Notes: generated by a model from the letters alone, not told the origin. DNA of 64,000 bases from Auanema rhodensis (GCA_964057225.1 OZ059897.1:9672001-9736000); one strand, 5' to 3'. Shown: positions 11,709-26,639, counted from the first letter of the stretch. Translations and numbers: made by a program.

Positions 11709-14700
11709 TATTTTAATACTGATAACTTTAGATTATCAGCTTGGCAATTAAAAACTTGAAAGATCAAAGAAAACGTGATATCACAAACATTAGGAAAAGT
11801 ACTTAAGCTATTTTAATTTGAACCTTTAATTCGTGTTATAGACCAAAATACTTTCCAAAGAGGTGATCCCTTATTTGCATATGCTAACATGATGAGAGCA
11901 AAACCACACTCGAAGCATGTTTCTCAGATTTCGGCTATTCTTTTAGAATCAACCAAGCTTTTGCTTAAAGGGTATGAAGTGTTTATCAGACTAGTTATCA
12001 TTCTTGTTATTTTTTAGTGAAATTCTAGCGGAAGACGAGAAATTACCTTCTCTCGAAACACATGTATTACAAAGAATTTTACCAGAAATCGATGTTTCTA
12101 AATTTGTTAATAATTTTACCGCTTTCTTATCAGAAGACGGCCAAACATCACAAGAAGAATGTTTACCCAAAATGCTTCCATGTGATCATACGACAAGGTG
12201 TGCTGTTAAGGAATAATTAATACAAACTATTAATGTTAAGATATCGTACTTATTCTGCCTGGTGTAATAATCTACGTTATCCTAATTATGGAAATGCATT
12301 TTCTCCTCTTCGACATCTTCTTCCACCTACTTATGAAGACGGTTTCGATGCCCCAAGGTCTAGAGCGAAAAGTGGTAGTCCCTTACCAAATGCTCGCCGT
12401 GTATGTTATTTTGTATAGAATTGGTCAGATAAGAAAACTGTTTAGATTTCAAATATTGTTTGTGAAGACCGTGATGTGTCACATGTTAAGTTTACTCACA
12501 TGGTAATGCAATTTGGTCAATTATTAGACCATGAAATGACTCATTCCCCAGTAGCACGTGGTCCTAATGACGAAATTTTAAATTGCACAAGGTTACTTGG
12601 AGTATTCAATAGAATAGAATAATATTTAAAAAAGTTTTTAGATGTGATTCCCCGGAAACTATATCAGTTCATTGCGTTCCTTTGAAAGTTGAAGAAAATG
12701 ACCCTTTCTTCCCCTCCCGTTATCCAAATGGCGAACCTAGGTAAAATATTAGTAATTTGAAATTCTTGCAATAATTATGCCTAAGATGTCTTCCATTTGC
12801 TCGATCTCTGCTTGGGCAGTTAAATCTTGGATATCGTAATCAAATCAATCAGTTGACTGCTTACATTGATGGATCAGTAGTTTATGGATCTACTTCTTGC
12901 GAAGCAAAGAATCTTCGTTTGTTCACCAGAGGACTTCTTAATTTCACTGATTTTGGTGAGCATATAGTCAATATAACAGACTACTTTCTTGTTCAGGAAA
13001 TGGACAGATGATGCTTCCCCAAGGTAATCAAGAGAAAGACTGCCGTTCTTCTCCGAGACAACCCTGCTTCGTGGCTGGAGATGAGAGGTTGTTTTTTATT
13101 TTTTCTATTAAATTAATTGGGCAAATGATAGAAATTCTCATCAACCTGGATTAACTGTTATGCACACATTCTTTATGAGAGAACACAATCGTGTTGCCAT
13201 GCAACTATCCACATTGAATCCCCATTGGACAGATGAGATTGTTTACCAGGTAAACAATTGTTGTTTAAATGACAATATACATAAAAACACATTAAGGAAG
13301 CTCGTCGTATTGTTGTTGCCGAGCTGCAACATATAGCTTTCGGTGAATTTTTACCAAAAGTTATTGGTTTGGATTTGATGAATCAAGAAAAGTTACTACC
13401 ATTAAAAACAGGATATTTTACTGGTTCGTAATTATTAATCATTTCGTTTTTAATAAGAAAAATGGGAGAAGAACGGTGGATTTTCGAATAGTTAAATGGA
13501 TGTCAAGAAGGGTGCGAGGGGGGAAATGCAATGGTTTAATAAAGTTGTTTCATGGGGGTATAGCTCAGTGGTAGAGCATTCGACTGCAGATCGAGAGGTC
13601 CGTGGTTCAACTCCGCGTGCCCCCTAATTTCTTTTGCATTTTTATATTTGAAGTTTATTGCAAAATTTTGTGTTTAGAATTAATCAACTGTTTTATTAAC
13701 AATAAATAACATATTTAAGGGTATGATCCAACTTGCGATGCTTCTATATCCCAACCATTTGCCACAGCTGGATTCAGATTCGGTCATACCCTCATCAGAA
13801 GAATGTTCCCAAGAATGAATTCAGATTATAGGTTGTGTTCCAAAGTCAATAAAATTTAACTGTATATTCTCAGGAATATGAGCGAACCTGTCGATCTTGC
13901 CAACCATTTCGGTCACGTTGGACCTCTCTACGATAAGGAAAATGGAGGTAAATTATGCTCGTAAATCGGTTTAATTCATTCAACTACTCCTTTTCTCAGT
14001 TCATTAACACTTCCTTGGCTTTATTCTAGTTGCAGGTCTTGACACAATGTTAATGGGTCTTTTGGGTACTCCATCTATGGCATTCGATCGTCACATTACT
14101 GATGCTGTTCGTAATCATCTCTTCATGCGAAGAGGGGAGAAGACAAGTGGAATGGATTTAATCGGTAAGTTCCTTGCTGCGGAACTTCCTAAAGCTCTTG
14201 TGTTTAGCTCTGAATATTTTACGAGGTAGAGACCATGGCGTACAACCATATAATGATCTTCGGGAGTTCTGTGGACTTAAACGAGCTAAAACATTTGAAG
14301 ATCTCAAGGTTTGTATCAGAAGTTATGAAGATGCACGATGCATTAATTTCTTTCTAGAGCGAAATGAATGAAGATGCTATTCAAGCTTTGAAATCTGTTT
14401 ACCAACATGTAGATGACATTGATCTCTTCCCAGGTCTTGTATCTGAGAGACCACGACCAGGAGCTCTGGTGAGTGTGTTTGTTAATTACTAAATTTTAAA
14501 ATATTTTGTAGCTGGGAGTTACCATGTCATGTATTCTTGCTGAACAGTTTGGTCGTCTGAAGCGTTGTGACCGATTCTTCTATGATAATGATAATTCAGC
14601 AGCGAGATTCACCCCATGTATGTTATAACGATCAATATACCAATTAATATGACATTTCAGCTCAACTCAATGAAATTAGAAAAGTCAAACTTTCCTCAAT

Positions 14701-15283
14701 CTTCTGTGCCAATAGCAAGTATTTGAAAACAATTCAACCAAATGTTTTCGATCAGCCTGATGATCTCATGTAAAAAGATATATTTGATTTTTAAATTCGC
14801 TAAATTTTTTTTAGGAATGCACAATTACGATGTGAAGACATTCCTCAAATGGATTTAAGCCTATGGAAGGATAGAAGTAATTTTTGTTCTCTTTGTTACT
14901 ATTAATTTTTACAAACTTCAGAGAGCTGTGAAATGGACGGAAGAACGATACCAATGGGAGAATCAATTCATATGACACCATGTGTTACATGTACATGTAC
15001 TTTAGAAGGAGTACGTTACTTTCCATTTTTACAATTTATAATATTATTTAACAAAATCCAAATTTAACTAGAAAAAAATGAACTGTAGTAACATAAATAC
15101 AAAAATTTGTTTTTCAGATTACTTGCCATCCAAGAACAATTGACAGCTGCGAAAAATTGTCTCACAAATATCTCTTAACAGACATATCCAAGGTACGAAT
15201 TGTGAAATTGAAAGGTAGAAACAGATATATTTCAGGACACGTCGTGTATGATTCAATGCTCAGAAATAATGAAACGCAGATGA
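7964..15283 (+). CDS. tandem haem peroxidase (first domain degenerate, second intact)
   Basis: About 30 small exons encode a protein of roughly 1,300 residues. It opens with a hydrophobic N terminus ([18 protein letters not shown]) that looks like a signal peptide or anchor, placing it in the secretory route. Two animal haem peroxidase domains follow. Domain 1 (exons about 8.7-11.5 kb) keeps family landmarks such as RDHGIPGY and SCIASKQF. Domain 2 (about 12.2-14.8 kb) has [10 protein letters not shown], distal [22 protein letters not shown], proximal FRFGHTLI and GRDHGVQPY, all expected of a working enzyme that oxidises substrates with H2O2. The C terminus has a small cysteine cluster (CEMDGRTIP...CVTCTC) like a von Willebrand C fragment, then KRR and TGA at 15281-15283. 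Nematode relatives act in cuticle cross-linking and defence; that role is inferred. The start at 7964 follows a TTATAG acceptor. AATAAA is at 15366. Confidence 0.9.
8690..11480 (+). other. peroxidase domain 1, catalytic residues missing
   Basis: Sub-region of the peroxidase gene. The position of the distal motif reads [14 protein letters not shown] where family members have QFLDHD, so the distal His and its neighbouring haem-linking Asp are absent. The arginine/glutamate motif reads FIRQHNR, with Gln for the haem-linking Glu. The proximal RxGH segment is replaced by [15 protein letters not shown], without a His. The fold-defining parts (LPGT, RDHG, MSC) survive. This fits a structural, non-enzymatic domain. 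Confidence 0.75.
11662..11701. repeat. (TA)n tract in a peroxidase intron
   Basis: About 20 TA units directly after the exon that ends at ...ETIEK. This is a simple microsatellite with no sign of coding. Confidence 0.9.
13554..13625 (+). tRNA. tRNA-Cys (anticodon GCA), nested in a peroxidase intron
   Basis: A 72-base cloverleaf. The acceptor stem GGGGGTA pairs with TGCCCCC, followed by discriminator T. The D-arm is GCTCAGTGGTAGAGC. The anticodon stem TTCGA/TCGAG encloses loop CTGCAGA with GCA at the anticodon. The T-arm CGTGG-TTCAACT-CCGCG forms five pairs, one of them a G-U. The A and B boxes are intact. It lacks an intron and an encoded CCA, as normal for eukaryotes. It lies on the same strand, inside the intron between the exons encoding GYFTG and YDPTCD of peroxidase domain 2. 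Confidence 0.97.
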
Positions 15284-15365
15284 GCGCACGCACGCGCGCT
15301 AACTAAATTATATTTAATTTAATATATTTACCTAGTGCAATTCCCTAGCTTGTAAATACGTAATG

Positions 15366-15406
15366 AATAAATATATTTTTAAAAATACCGATTAAAACAT
15401 TTTATT
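15366..15406. terminator. back-to-back polyadenylation signals of two convergent genes
   Basis: AATAAA at 15366-15371 on the plus strand follows the peroxidase stop by about 80 bases. TTTATT at 15401-15406 is AATAAA on the minus strand for the CNOT2 gene. Cleavage 10-20 bases past each signal would make the two mRNAs end at the same place or overlap by a few bases. Confidence 0.6.
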
Positions 15407-16174
15407 AAAAATGTAACAAAGGGCTGGCGGCCCGACAGGGAGGCGCACGCGACTAGGTGGAAAAAAAGTGCAGTGGAGCGCCGATCAGGTTAAACAGGAT
15501 CAGGAATTATGATTGGGCAAAGATCGAGACGACTATGAAAATGAAGGGTAATAAGGAAAAAGGGGACTCGTATGGTCTAGGAGGAAACTGGGACAAAACG
15601 GAAAAGGATTGATATAGGACCGCTTGCTCGAGACAAGTCAATATTTACATTAACTCAGTTCAACTACCGGAGAAAAACTATAAATTAATGTTCTCGGTAG
15701 CCAGTCCTAAAACTAAGTCAAATTACGGAGACGTAATAAGAATAGATACAACAATACGTTCGGCTACACAACACTGTTCCAATCCTGTGGGATTCGTTTA
15801 GAGTTGATAATACATTAAAACGCCGGGAAGTTAAGAACCCGAGACGAAAGATCAATGAAAACAATGCACGGGATACAGTGCCAGGTAGTGAGATATAGAG
15901 AATAGAATTGGGATAGAAGACCATACGGATGCATATGATCGTAGAGCATGAACGTCACATAAGGCAGTACAATACAAAATGGAGCAACCCGAAGATCTCC
16001 TTGATAACAGTACATGACAAATTTGGGTGCTCCGCACCGACGCTAAAGACGATCAGGCACACGTATTCACAGGCGCAAGTGGAAAATATTATAAACAGAT
16101 GACGAGTTTAAGGGATTGAGGCTGATCGGAACTACACAACAGTTGCAGCGCTCACCGGGCGGGCTGACTACATT
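15407..16174 (-). other. probable long 3' UTR of the CNOT2 gene, GC-richer than flanks
   Basis: About 770 bases between the CNOT2 stop and its minus-strand AATAAA. Base composition is clearly less AT-rich than neighbouring intergenic DNA, with segments such as GGGCTGGCGGCCCGACAGGG at its distal end. Minus-strand frames here are short and have no recognisable domain. I read it as untranslated mRNA; a separate gene cannot be excluded. Confidence 0.5.
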
Positions 16175-18580
16175 CTATGAAGCGGGTCGTTGAGTTGGTA
16201 ACGTCCCTGTGGTGCCAAATATTGCTGGCAGTTTGGCCCGATCCTCTAGCTCTTTATACTCCAACTTCAACTCTTTAGGAATCTATAAGACAAAAAAAAT
16301 TATAAAAATGATAATTTTGCATACTTTTCGCCACTGAAGAGGATCAAAAACATTATATTGCCCTTTTTCGTAAGTGGTTGTCTGTTCTTTAACACCTCCA
16401 TACTGGGACCTTGTTAACCATATACCATCACCCTTGTGAAACCGCCAATCTCGTGAATATCTATATAAAGAAAAAAATAATCTATGAAAAATAAAGAAAA
16501 ACTTACAATTCACAAGCGGCAGCTAATTGATATACTTCACCTGGGCAATTATAAAACAGATAAAATAGCACGTCTTCTGAAAGTTTATTCAACTTAACAG
16601 GAGGTAGCTTTTCCCTAATATGAGCATTAGTCATGTACTCTTCGGGGACCTGAATAAGCAACTAATTAAGTGTAATTATTTAGCAATACTTACCTTCACA
16701 TCTAATTCATGCGGCCGAACTGGAGTATCAGCCCACGGTCCACCAAAAGTTGTATATAACTGCCTTCTCAAGGAAAGTAATATTAGAAACACATGCTCTC
16801 AAGAGCGTGAGTTAACTACTCTACTGTCTACCCAGCTACTCAAGAAATAAATAGAAAAACCTACTCGGATAAATTCAGATTAAGCCCCAGAGTTGTGAGA
16901 TCATATCCTAGAGCTAAACTGACGATAGAAGGGTTATCCACGGTTCTCAAATACGTCACCAAGCCAGCCATACCAAACTGATCAGCTAACATAGAGGAAG
17001 GAATGTTCGACACTTCGCCTGCAAAATTTAAAAATTAACAACATTCAATATATATATAATGGAATAAAGCTAGCTAAGAAGAAAATTAGTTACCGTCTGG
17101 ATGAGTAATAATTCCCCTATTTGCAGCAGAGCCTTCAGGTTGTTTTGTTCCATTTCGTGAATCTACTGTCTGACCAGCAGACGACAGCATTTCAGAAGTC
17201 GCACTGAGCTGAAACTAAAAACAAAATCATAGCAATGAGTTGATAAATTGTGCACGTTTATGTTGTCAATATTTAATATCAATCGATTTTTTTCAGAAAA
17301 TCAACACTGTCCACTGGCTATTTAGACACCTGAATGACTAACCGAAGTGAACGACGTTAATTTTAAAATCAATGAAAAGCTAAACAGAAGAATCGAAAAA
17401 TCTTAATAAGAGACATTTTATCAATTGGGCTCAGTTTTCAAACAACACTAACAGTTGAACTTCAAAACCTGTTGTTCAGAGAAAAAAACGCAAGAACCAG
17501 TTTGTGTTAAAATGCAAAAACAGCTTACCAAAGAACTCTGAGTAGAATGATTCATTAAGTCAGATCCCGCAACTGCTCCAGGCAGCGCAGGAAAATCCTC
17601 ATTCTGAATTTGAAACTCGGGATTGCTCATCGACGGATCCACTCCCCGCATCAAAGTGGCTGAAAAAGACTGATAAACAATTGAAAAATTTAGAAAAGTT
17701 ATATGTTTTAACTTGGGTTTTCAACTTTTTTGCCTTACAATGTTCTGAGGGAGGCTCCATCTAACCAGGAACTTTGCAATGTTTATAATAATTTCTATGA
17801 ATTCTAATTACCGCAAAAACTATCTAAAAGTTAGTCTGTTTAAAAATCGTACGATGTTCTAACGTATTAAGAAAATATGGTAAATTAAAAATTATTTTAA
17901 AAACATAAACGAAGGACACTGATTAACCAATAAAATAACGTTTTCTGATTATAAGGGTTTGCTTCAGGTCCCCTTAATAAAATTTCAAATATTTTCAATT
18001 AATTTGAAAGACCAATTCGCTTAGGCAGCCCTTTCATAATAAAAAAACAAGCAGTCTTAATATACAGGCAAAGTTAAATATTTCGATCGTCTTATTGAAA
18101 ATATTGTACGCACTTCCTCGAAAGTTCCACAAGAATACAGTACGCAAAACTTCGTAACAACATTTTCAAGGAAAAACCTCTGCCAAAACATGAAATTTCA
18201 TCTCTAACTTGCTTACCATAATTACGTTCCTTTCCTGGCAATGGAGATTGGGAAGTGTGACTACCACTGGTTGTTGGTAGTGGCGAGAAGCCACCACTCG
18301 ACGCTGTACCTGTCATTCACGAGAATTAATTCAACAGTTTGCACCACATATAGTTCACAAGTTAGACTCAAATACACGTTTTGGCGCCAAATTTTGAACA
18401 GTTTAAATGCTTTTCGAACATGTAACGTTGAGTAATCTCGGTCTGCTCAGACCCATTTCACGTACCTCGCGCGCCGAGCGTTGGAAACTCGTTATCGTTG
18501 ATAATGGTGTTGTTGTGTGATACGGAGAGTGGAAAAGAATGTTGGCTAGGTGGTCGTCGTTCAGTCGCTACAGAACTCAT
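16175..18580 (-). CDS. ntl-2: CCR4-NOT complex subunit 2 (CNOT2 / NTL-2)
   Basis: The ATG at 18580 begins MSSVATERRPPSQHSFPLSV and leads to NDNEFPTLGARG, a CNOT2 signature. Further exons give TASSGGFSPLPTTSGSHTSQ, GWSLPQNI, then EFQIQNEDFPALPG, the second conserved FPALPG motif. The NOT-box domain follows: ADQFGMAGLVTYLR, LALGYDLTTLGLNLN, GGPWADTPVRPHELDVK, VPEEYMT...LPPVKL, VLFYLFYNCPGEVYQLAAA, YSRDWRFHKGDGIWLTR and KGQYNVFDPLQWRK. The last exon ends PTQRPAS and TAG at 16177-16175. CNOT2 holds CNOT3 to the CNOT1 scaffold in the complex that shortens mRNA poly(A) tails and represses transcription. All expected parts are present in order. It converges on the peroxidase gene. Confidence 0.95.
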
Positions 18581-20800
18581 ACGTTTTTTTTTTTGATTAT
18601 ATCACCTATTCATAGATGATATACTGAAAGAAAATCATTGTAAAATTGTTTCGAAGCGGACGAAGATTCAGAGAAGAACACGTGTGATATACAAACAACA
18701 GAATTTCGCGGAAAATGATAAACACGTTGTGACAGGTGTCATTCAAGACAAAATATCACTAATATCTTTTTTATGAAATAAAAAATTAATTAAACGATAT
18801 TTGGAAGGAGTGGAGGGCGGGAAATCATTCAGTTATGTAGTAGTTTGCGATTGTTTTGTCTGTTGTATACAGGACGAGTTACTTTTCCATTGGCAACTGG
18901 AGATGTATGAACAAAATATCTTTGTTAAGTGTTATTTTTCATAAAATCTATCTAAAAAAAAGGGAGTAGAGGAACAATATTAAAGGAGCTTCATCCATTT
19001 TACAGACATACTTCACAGTTTCATTATCCTATTGTTTCTATAAAAAAAGAATCCAAGATATATTTAAAAAAAAAGAAAAATTAAAAATGGAATTATAAAT
19101 CATAAAGTTTAAAACAAAGAAGAAATATGAAAAAAAAATAAAGCAAGAATAAGATGGGTCATAAATCTTAAAAAAAAAACATAAACTTAAAAATAGTTCA
19201 AAAACAATTAATAAAAATAAGGTTGATACCTTCCACATTGTCATCAATGAACCCAAAATGAAAAAAATCTACATCTTGTGTGGTTGACTTTTTCAGAAAA
19301 GGGCGAATGGAGAAGCGTTGTAGTGGAAGGGTAAACACGATTTATCGACGTCCTTTTCCTTTGCATTTCAACAAAACCGATGCTGGTACTATCACTGTGT
19401 TCATTTGGAAGAACCTTTGAAGGAGTAGAAGTTGAAGCTAAATGGATGGAAAGAGCTACTGGTCCAGACACAGTCCAACCAATGCTTTGTTCTGAGAGGG
19501 ATATGGTTTTGTCACAAGACGACCCTCTGTTTCACACATGATCTCTCTGTACCTTCTTTTTCTCTCTTTCCTCTTACTATAGTGAACTCTTTTCGTACGC
19601 AGCGCGCACGCACGCTCGACGGCTGCGCCTTCAGGTCTAAGGCGATGAACCTGAGCATCTAAGTGGTTCGAATGGAGTAATAGTTATTGGATTATCTTGG
19701 GTTATTAAGAGTACTTTTTAAGTATGTCTATCGTTTCTTTTTGGAATGAAAGAAGTACTGAACATATTTTTTTTCTAATATTCAAGAACAGGATTAAAAT
19801 TTTCGGTCTAATCTGCAGCTCTTCAACTAAATATTTTACATGTATTTCTTCTTTGAGCTTACTAAGTCGTTCAAAGAAATGAATGTTTTCTATTTTAAAC
19901 TTCAATTTACAATTGTATTTTTCATCTATATGTGTTTCATTAGACATAACTGCATAATATAATATTGATAAAATATAAAATATCATGAGATACCTGACTG
20001 ATTAGGCAGAAACAGATTTGAATTATTCACTGTCAGTTTGATTGTTTCATTTTAGAAACAGAGAACATCTTTCGATATCAAGAACGGAGATGATTCGAAC
20101 ATTTAGGTTTCGGCAGGTTCTAATGTTCATTACACTGATCATTCAGCATGGCTTTTCATCATATTTAATAGTGGCCTTTCATGCGGCGCTTGCAGAACAG
20201 CTTACGCTGAAACTATGAAATTTCTTAAACTAGTAGACTGATTTAATAAAGCTCTGGGCAAACCATTCATAATCTGGGCGCTGGTATTGTCACATGGGAA
20301 TAATATTTGCTAAGAAGTCATCAGCACTATTGATAACTAATGTTAAAGAACAGCTTTTGATCTTGCTTAAAGGGAAACAGTGGGATAGAGTTCTATGGAC
20401 TTATTAAAGGCGGGTTCTTCGCATTGGGACCAATAATTTATTCCAAACTTCGTTGCAAATATTCTAATGAAAGCTCGTATTGAATAAAATAGCTTATAAT
20501 GAAGCATGAAATCATCTTGCAGATTCTGAACTATTCTGGTCACTTTTGAATACTACAAGTGCGAGCAAAATCGATGGCATTTAGTCGAAGCTAATGCTAT
20601 TTCATATGTTATAGGTTGATGCTCTTTACAAGTATTTTGTTATTTCGCACTCTTGTATCACGTATGGAACTATAATAAAAGTTTTGCCGATTGCTAATTT
20701 ATTTTTGGTTTCTTTTTAATCGTTAAACTTCCATAATTTTTTTTCAAATTATGTTTTATGGTTGTTTTAATATATTATTCTTCGTACATTTTGTATTCAT
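18581..20800. other. intergenic; CNOT2 upstream region with a possible leader exon
   Basis: No supported gene. An unusual GC-rich, CpG-containing patch (GCAGCGCGCACGCACGCTCG at about 19598-19617) lies about 1 kb upstream of CNOT2. A minus-strand open stretch 19244-19471 reads SIHLASTSTPSKVLPNEHSD and may be an upstream non-coding or alternative exon of CNOT2. The A-rich block 19050-19200 is low complexity. 20000-20800 looks like unconstrained DNA. Confidence 0.35.
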
Positions 20801-21206
20801 ATGGATAATAGAGTTGAAGGGCTTCGCCTAGTGCAAGTAATAACATTATTTGCTCAGAACCCTCAGTCAATGGACTACTTTATATGTCGTGGCAGCTTCA
20901 ATTCCAAAGCTAGTATATATTTTCATTATAGTAACTGTTTTTTGTTTGTTTTTAATCTCGGTGAACTTGATGCTAGAATCAAATTGCTGTTTTTTCATTG
21001 TAATTCATCAGATGCAAAAGAATGGTTGTTCTTAATGACAGCTTTAATAGAGCCAGCCATAGTAACTTCTGCTGTGTATGCTTTACACATACTTATTTAA
21101 TAACTTGATTTCTTCTTTATTTTGTATTCTTTATAGGCTCTGTGAGCATATTACCAAACGTATTCTTAACAAACATGAAGTACATATGGTGTTAATGAAG
21201 ATATAG
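20801..21206 (+). CDS. possible small gene or fragment, alpha-helical, unrecognised
   Basis: ATG at 20801 starts MDNRVEGLRLVQVITLFAQN followed by FICRGSFNSKA. A GTATAT donor near 20915 and a TTCATCAG acceptor near 21011 would join it to NAKEWLFLMTALIEPAIVTS. A second intron (GTATGC...TTTATAG, about 55 bases) leads to LCEHITKRILNKHEVHMVLM and TAG at 21204-21206. The joined 80 or so residues look like helical ARM/HEAT-type sequence. The two splice joins restore one frame, which favours coding, but the first intron can be drawn in other ways and the stretch is also open without it. It could be the 3' end of a longer gene or a pseudogene. No function assigned. Confidence 0.35.
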
Positions 21207-22609
21207 TTTGAAAACTTCTATATATATATATATATATATGCCTGTTGGCCTTATACGCAAAATCGATTTATTAATTAAAGACGTTTCCGGGGGGATATAA
21301 TGAGCTCTAGAAGACGATGAAATTAAATTGAGTTGTCTTATACATCTAACAAATCATCGCTTGGATATTGGATGAAGACCATGACTGAAATGGTCATTTG
21401 TAGACGGCTGTTCGATAAGCAGATTACCTCAAGTCCAACAACTAATGGCTCTTCGTGCTTATTTTCATTCTCTTGCTTGCTTGTCTCTCATTTTCTCTGT
21501 TCTCGTTAACTATCATCTTATATCTTAAGTCTTCTATTTATTTCGCTTCTCATCAATTTCTTCTTTTGTTTTTTCTCTTCAATTTCTTCATCAGATATTA
21601 TGCATAGAGTAACCTGGCCGTACTATTTCAAGGAATTATCTTAAATTTTCTACTCTTTTCGCGAAACAAAGTAAATGGACATTGCAGTACCAACTAGAAT
21701 AGTAAATATAGAAGATGCTATGCAATATGTGTGCATTACGGATTCTGTTTCTCACATTTTATTGAATCGATCTGTTTTTCTATCGTGTTAGAATCTCAAC
21801 ATGCCCAATAGTCTTAACGATTTTTCTTCGTTTATTTTCTCTATTATAGGGAAGTCTTCGTAATTTCTGATTTGCTTTAGCAGTCACTTCTCCTAAATTT
21901 ATTGACTTTTTCTAACTCATCTTAGAGATTCAACATATTTTGTATGTAGTTTTGCTTTCTGGTTTACTGATGGTTTGAAGCTTCGCATGATATATGGATA
22001 AAATATTTGTATTTTGACATATTGTTCTAAATCTATTTGTTATGTGACAACTACAGATCGGGCTCGTTCTCACAATGGCCTGGAGTGCCCCTTCCAAACT
22101 TTCGATTTTATAGACTCTTTGCTCATTATCGGTGCATTGCAAATAGAATCGATAGTATACAAACATCAGAAATCATTAATTTTATATATATCTTCATTAT
22201 TTTCTTTTTTCTTTTTTCGTTTTCATTAGATGAATATTTGTTTTGAAATAATTATGACCTGAAGTATCATTGTCATTCTATAGCATAGAAAACAAAGCAA
22301 TCATAAAAATTGTATTTTTATATAAAGTTTTCTTCGATCATTGTTAGGTTGTCTTCAAAATCAAGTTATTTTTTAAAATTGTCATACATATTATTATACT
22401 TTCATAAGTTTATATAGGATTATGCACGAATCTTCCTCAAATTATTCAAATATTTATGCATCCCTTTCGTTGTTTTCTCTAAATATGGGATTTCTTTCAT
22501 TAATTTTTAAAATATCTCCATTCTTCATTTCAGCTTAAACCGTCAATTTGGTTATTACAAACTTGTGTATATTCATATTAGGCGATGCAAGTGACCACAA
22601 CCTATTCCA
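21207..22609. other. intergenic, nothing recognised
   Basis: A (TA)n run lies at 21221-21239 and the rest is AT-rich. Short open frames at 21930-22246 occur on both strands over the same bases, so at most one is real and neither shows a domain or splice pattern. Confidence 0.5.
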
Positions 22610-23492
22610 ATGGCTAGATATGTCTCATCTATTGGTATATTAGCCCACAGAGCTGTTATAGCCATTATACTTTTAATATCTCTATATGGTTATTATTCAT
22701 TTACGGATAATATTGCCAACCTTGTAGAAGATTCAAGTTCGTTGCTAATTCTATATTTTTACTTTGTTTAGTATTGCAGGAGCAAATCTTGAAGAATGCC
22801 ATGCAAATGCTCTGAGTATTTTGAGTTCTTTACAAGGTATTCAGGTTTCAAAGTTGTTTCTAATTTTACATTTTGCAGTTTTTCACAAATATAAATTACG
22901 ACTTGACACTTTATATAATAGGCTAACAGAGAAGAGTAGTAGAGATATGGAAAGTAAGCTATCGACTAAGTTTATAATTTGTAAATATAATATATTTTAG
23001 ATTTGAAGAGTAAACTGAAATCCTGTCAGGATTCCTCCGATAGCGATAAGGTTAGGGTTTTTTGACTGATTTTTTATATTCTGTATTCTTAGAAACGTAT
23101 TGATGAGTTAGAAAAGACGTGGACTAATCAAAACGATACTTCAAATCCAGTTAAAAACTCTGAAATAGGTTCTAAACAATCTCAATTCCTATTGATCAAA
23201 GATTCTTTAACAGAAGAGATTTTGAAATTAAAAGCTTCGATTAGTGAACTGAAGAATCAATTATCTGATAAAGAAGATATCATAAAGAATATAAATGTTG
23301 AGCTTTCTAGTGTAAAGGTACGATCTCTAACTTTTTTTTGAAGAAATTATAAATATTTAATATTTTAGAAATCTTTAGTTGATTGTCAGAAGACCATCGA
23401 ACAGTATGTTGGGGTATGTTTCGCACAATTATTCTTTAATATTTAAAGATTTATTCAAAATAACCTAGAAGATTGAAAAAAATATACATTAG
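22610..23492 (+). CDS. type II membrane protein with lumenal coiled coil (GOLM1/CASC4-like layout)
   Basis: ATG at 22610 begins MARYVSSIGILAHRAVIAII, a short basic cytoplasmic end plus one membrane segment (about residues 13-30). Seven exons then run in frame: RANLEECHANALSILSSLQG, VFHKYKLRLDTLYNRLTEKS, LKSKLKSCQDSSDSDK, KRIDELEKTWTNQN...ISELKNQLSDKEDI, KSLVDCQKTIEQYVG and KIEKNIH, with TAG at 23490-23492. The lumenal part is coiled coil throughout, about 190 residues in all. Topology, coiled coil and paired Cys resemble the Golgi GOLM1/CASC4 group, but I see no diagnostic motif, so this is a layout match only. It converges on the forkhead gene, with 380 bases between stops. Confidence 0.72.
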
Positions 23493-23873
23493 GAAAATAC
23501 TAGTTTTAGTAATTATTATGGCAGAAGGAAAATATTTTTTGGTAGAGAAATTATGTCCTGTTGGACGGGTAAAACTTTAACACTAAATATACAAGGGATA
23601 TAACATTTAATGAAGCATAGTTTCAATTAGATGTAAATTTTTAAAGAATGTCCTAAGGAAATATTAGCTAAGTTGTTACATATGAACCGTGTTTGAATGA
23701 AGCTTTTAAACTCCCTGAGCGAGTCAATTTTGAAATTCATTCTATTTATCCGTATACGGCATATATCCATGTTGGACTTCATTCTCTACTTCTCCAATCG
23801 GCCACGCAGGTACATAGTTTGGAACCATTTGACCAGTGTATAGTCCAGACTGAAAATTCTTTTTTACTATGTT
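23493..23873. other. intergenic between two convergent genes
   Basis: AT-rich; presumably the 3' UTRs of the coiled-coil gene and the forkhead gene. Nothing else seen. Confidence 0.6.
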
Positions 23874-26351
<2,478 letters not shown>

Positions 26352-26639
26352 TTTCTGTGCTCTCTTCCATATGTACAGTCTCTGCCATGCTGGCTTTAAG
26401 TTATCATGCTTTCTAATCTAACTTTTCGATTATCAGAATCAAAATCAATGGATTTGCTTCTTTCATTTTGAACAAAGTACCGTCAGATGATGCTCAAGAA
26501 TAGATTTTCTTTTCTTCTTTTTCCTCATCCCTCGATCATCTTTTTGATTCAAACATTGATTTTCCTTTCTTTTTGAGAGAAAGTAATTTAACTTTTACAT
26601 TCTTTATTTATTAAACTATTTCATGTGTCTTATTTTTAG

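Noticed and set aside
19244-19471. 75-codon minus-strand frame upstream of CNOT2
   Set aside because: Composition is protein-like in part, but no donor/acceptor arrangement links it to a gene, so it was left as a possible leader exon only.
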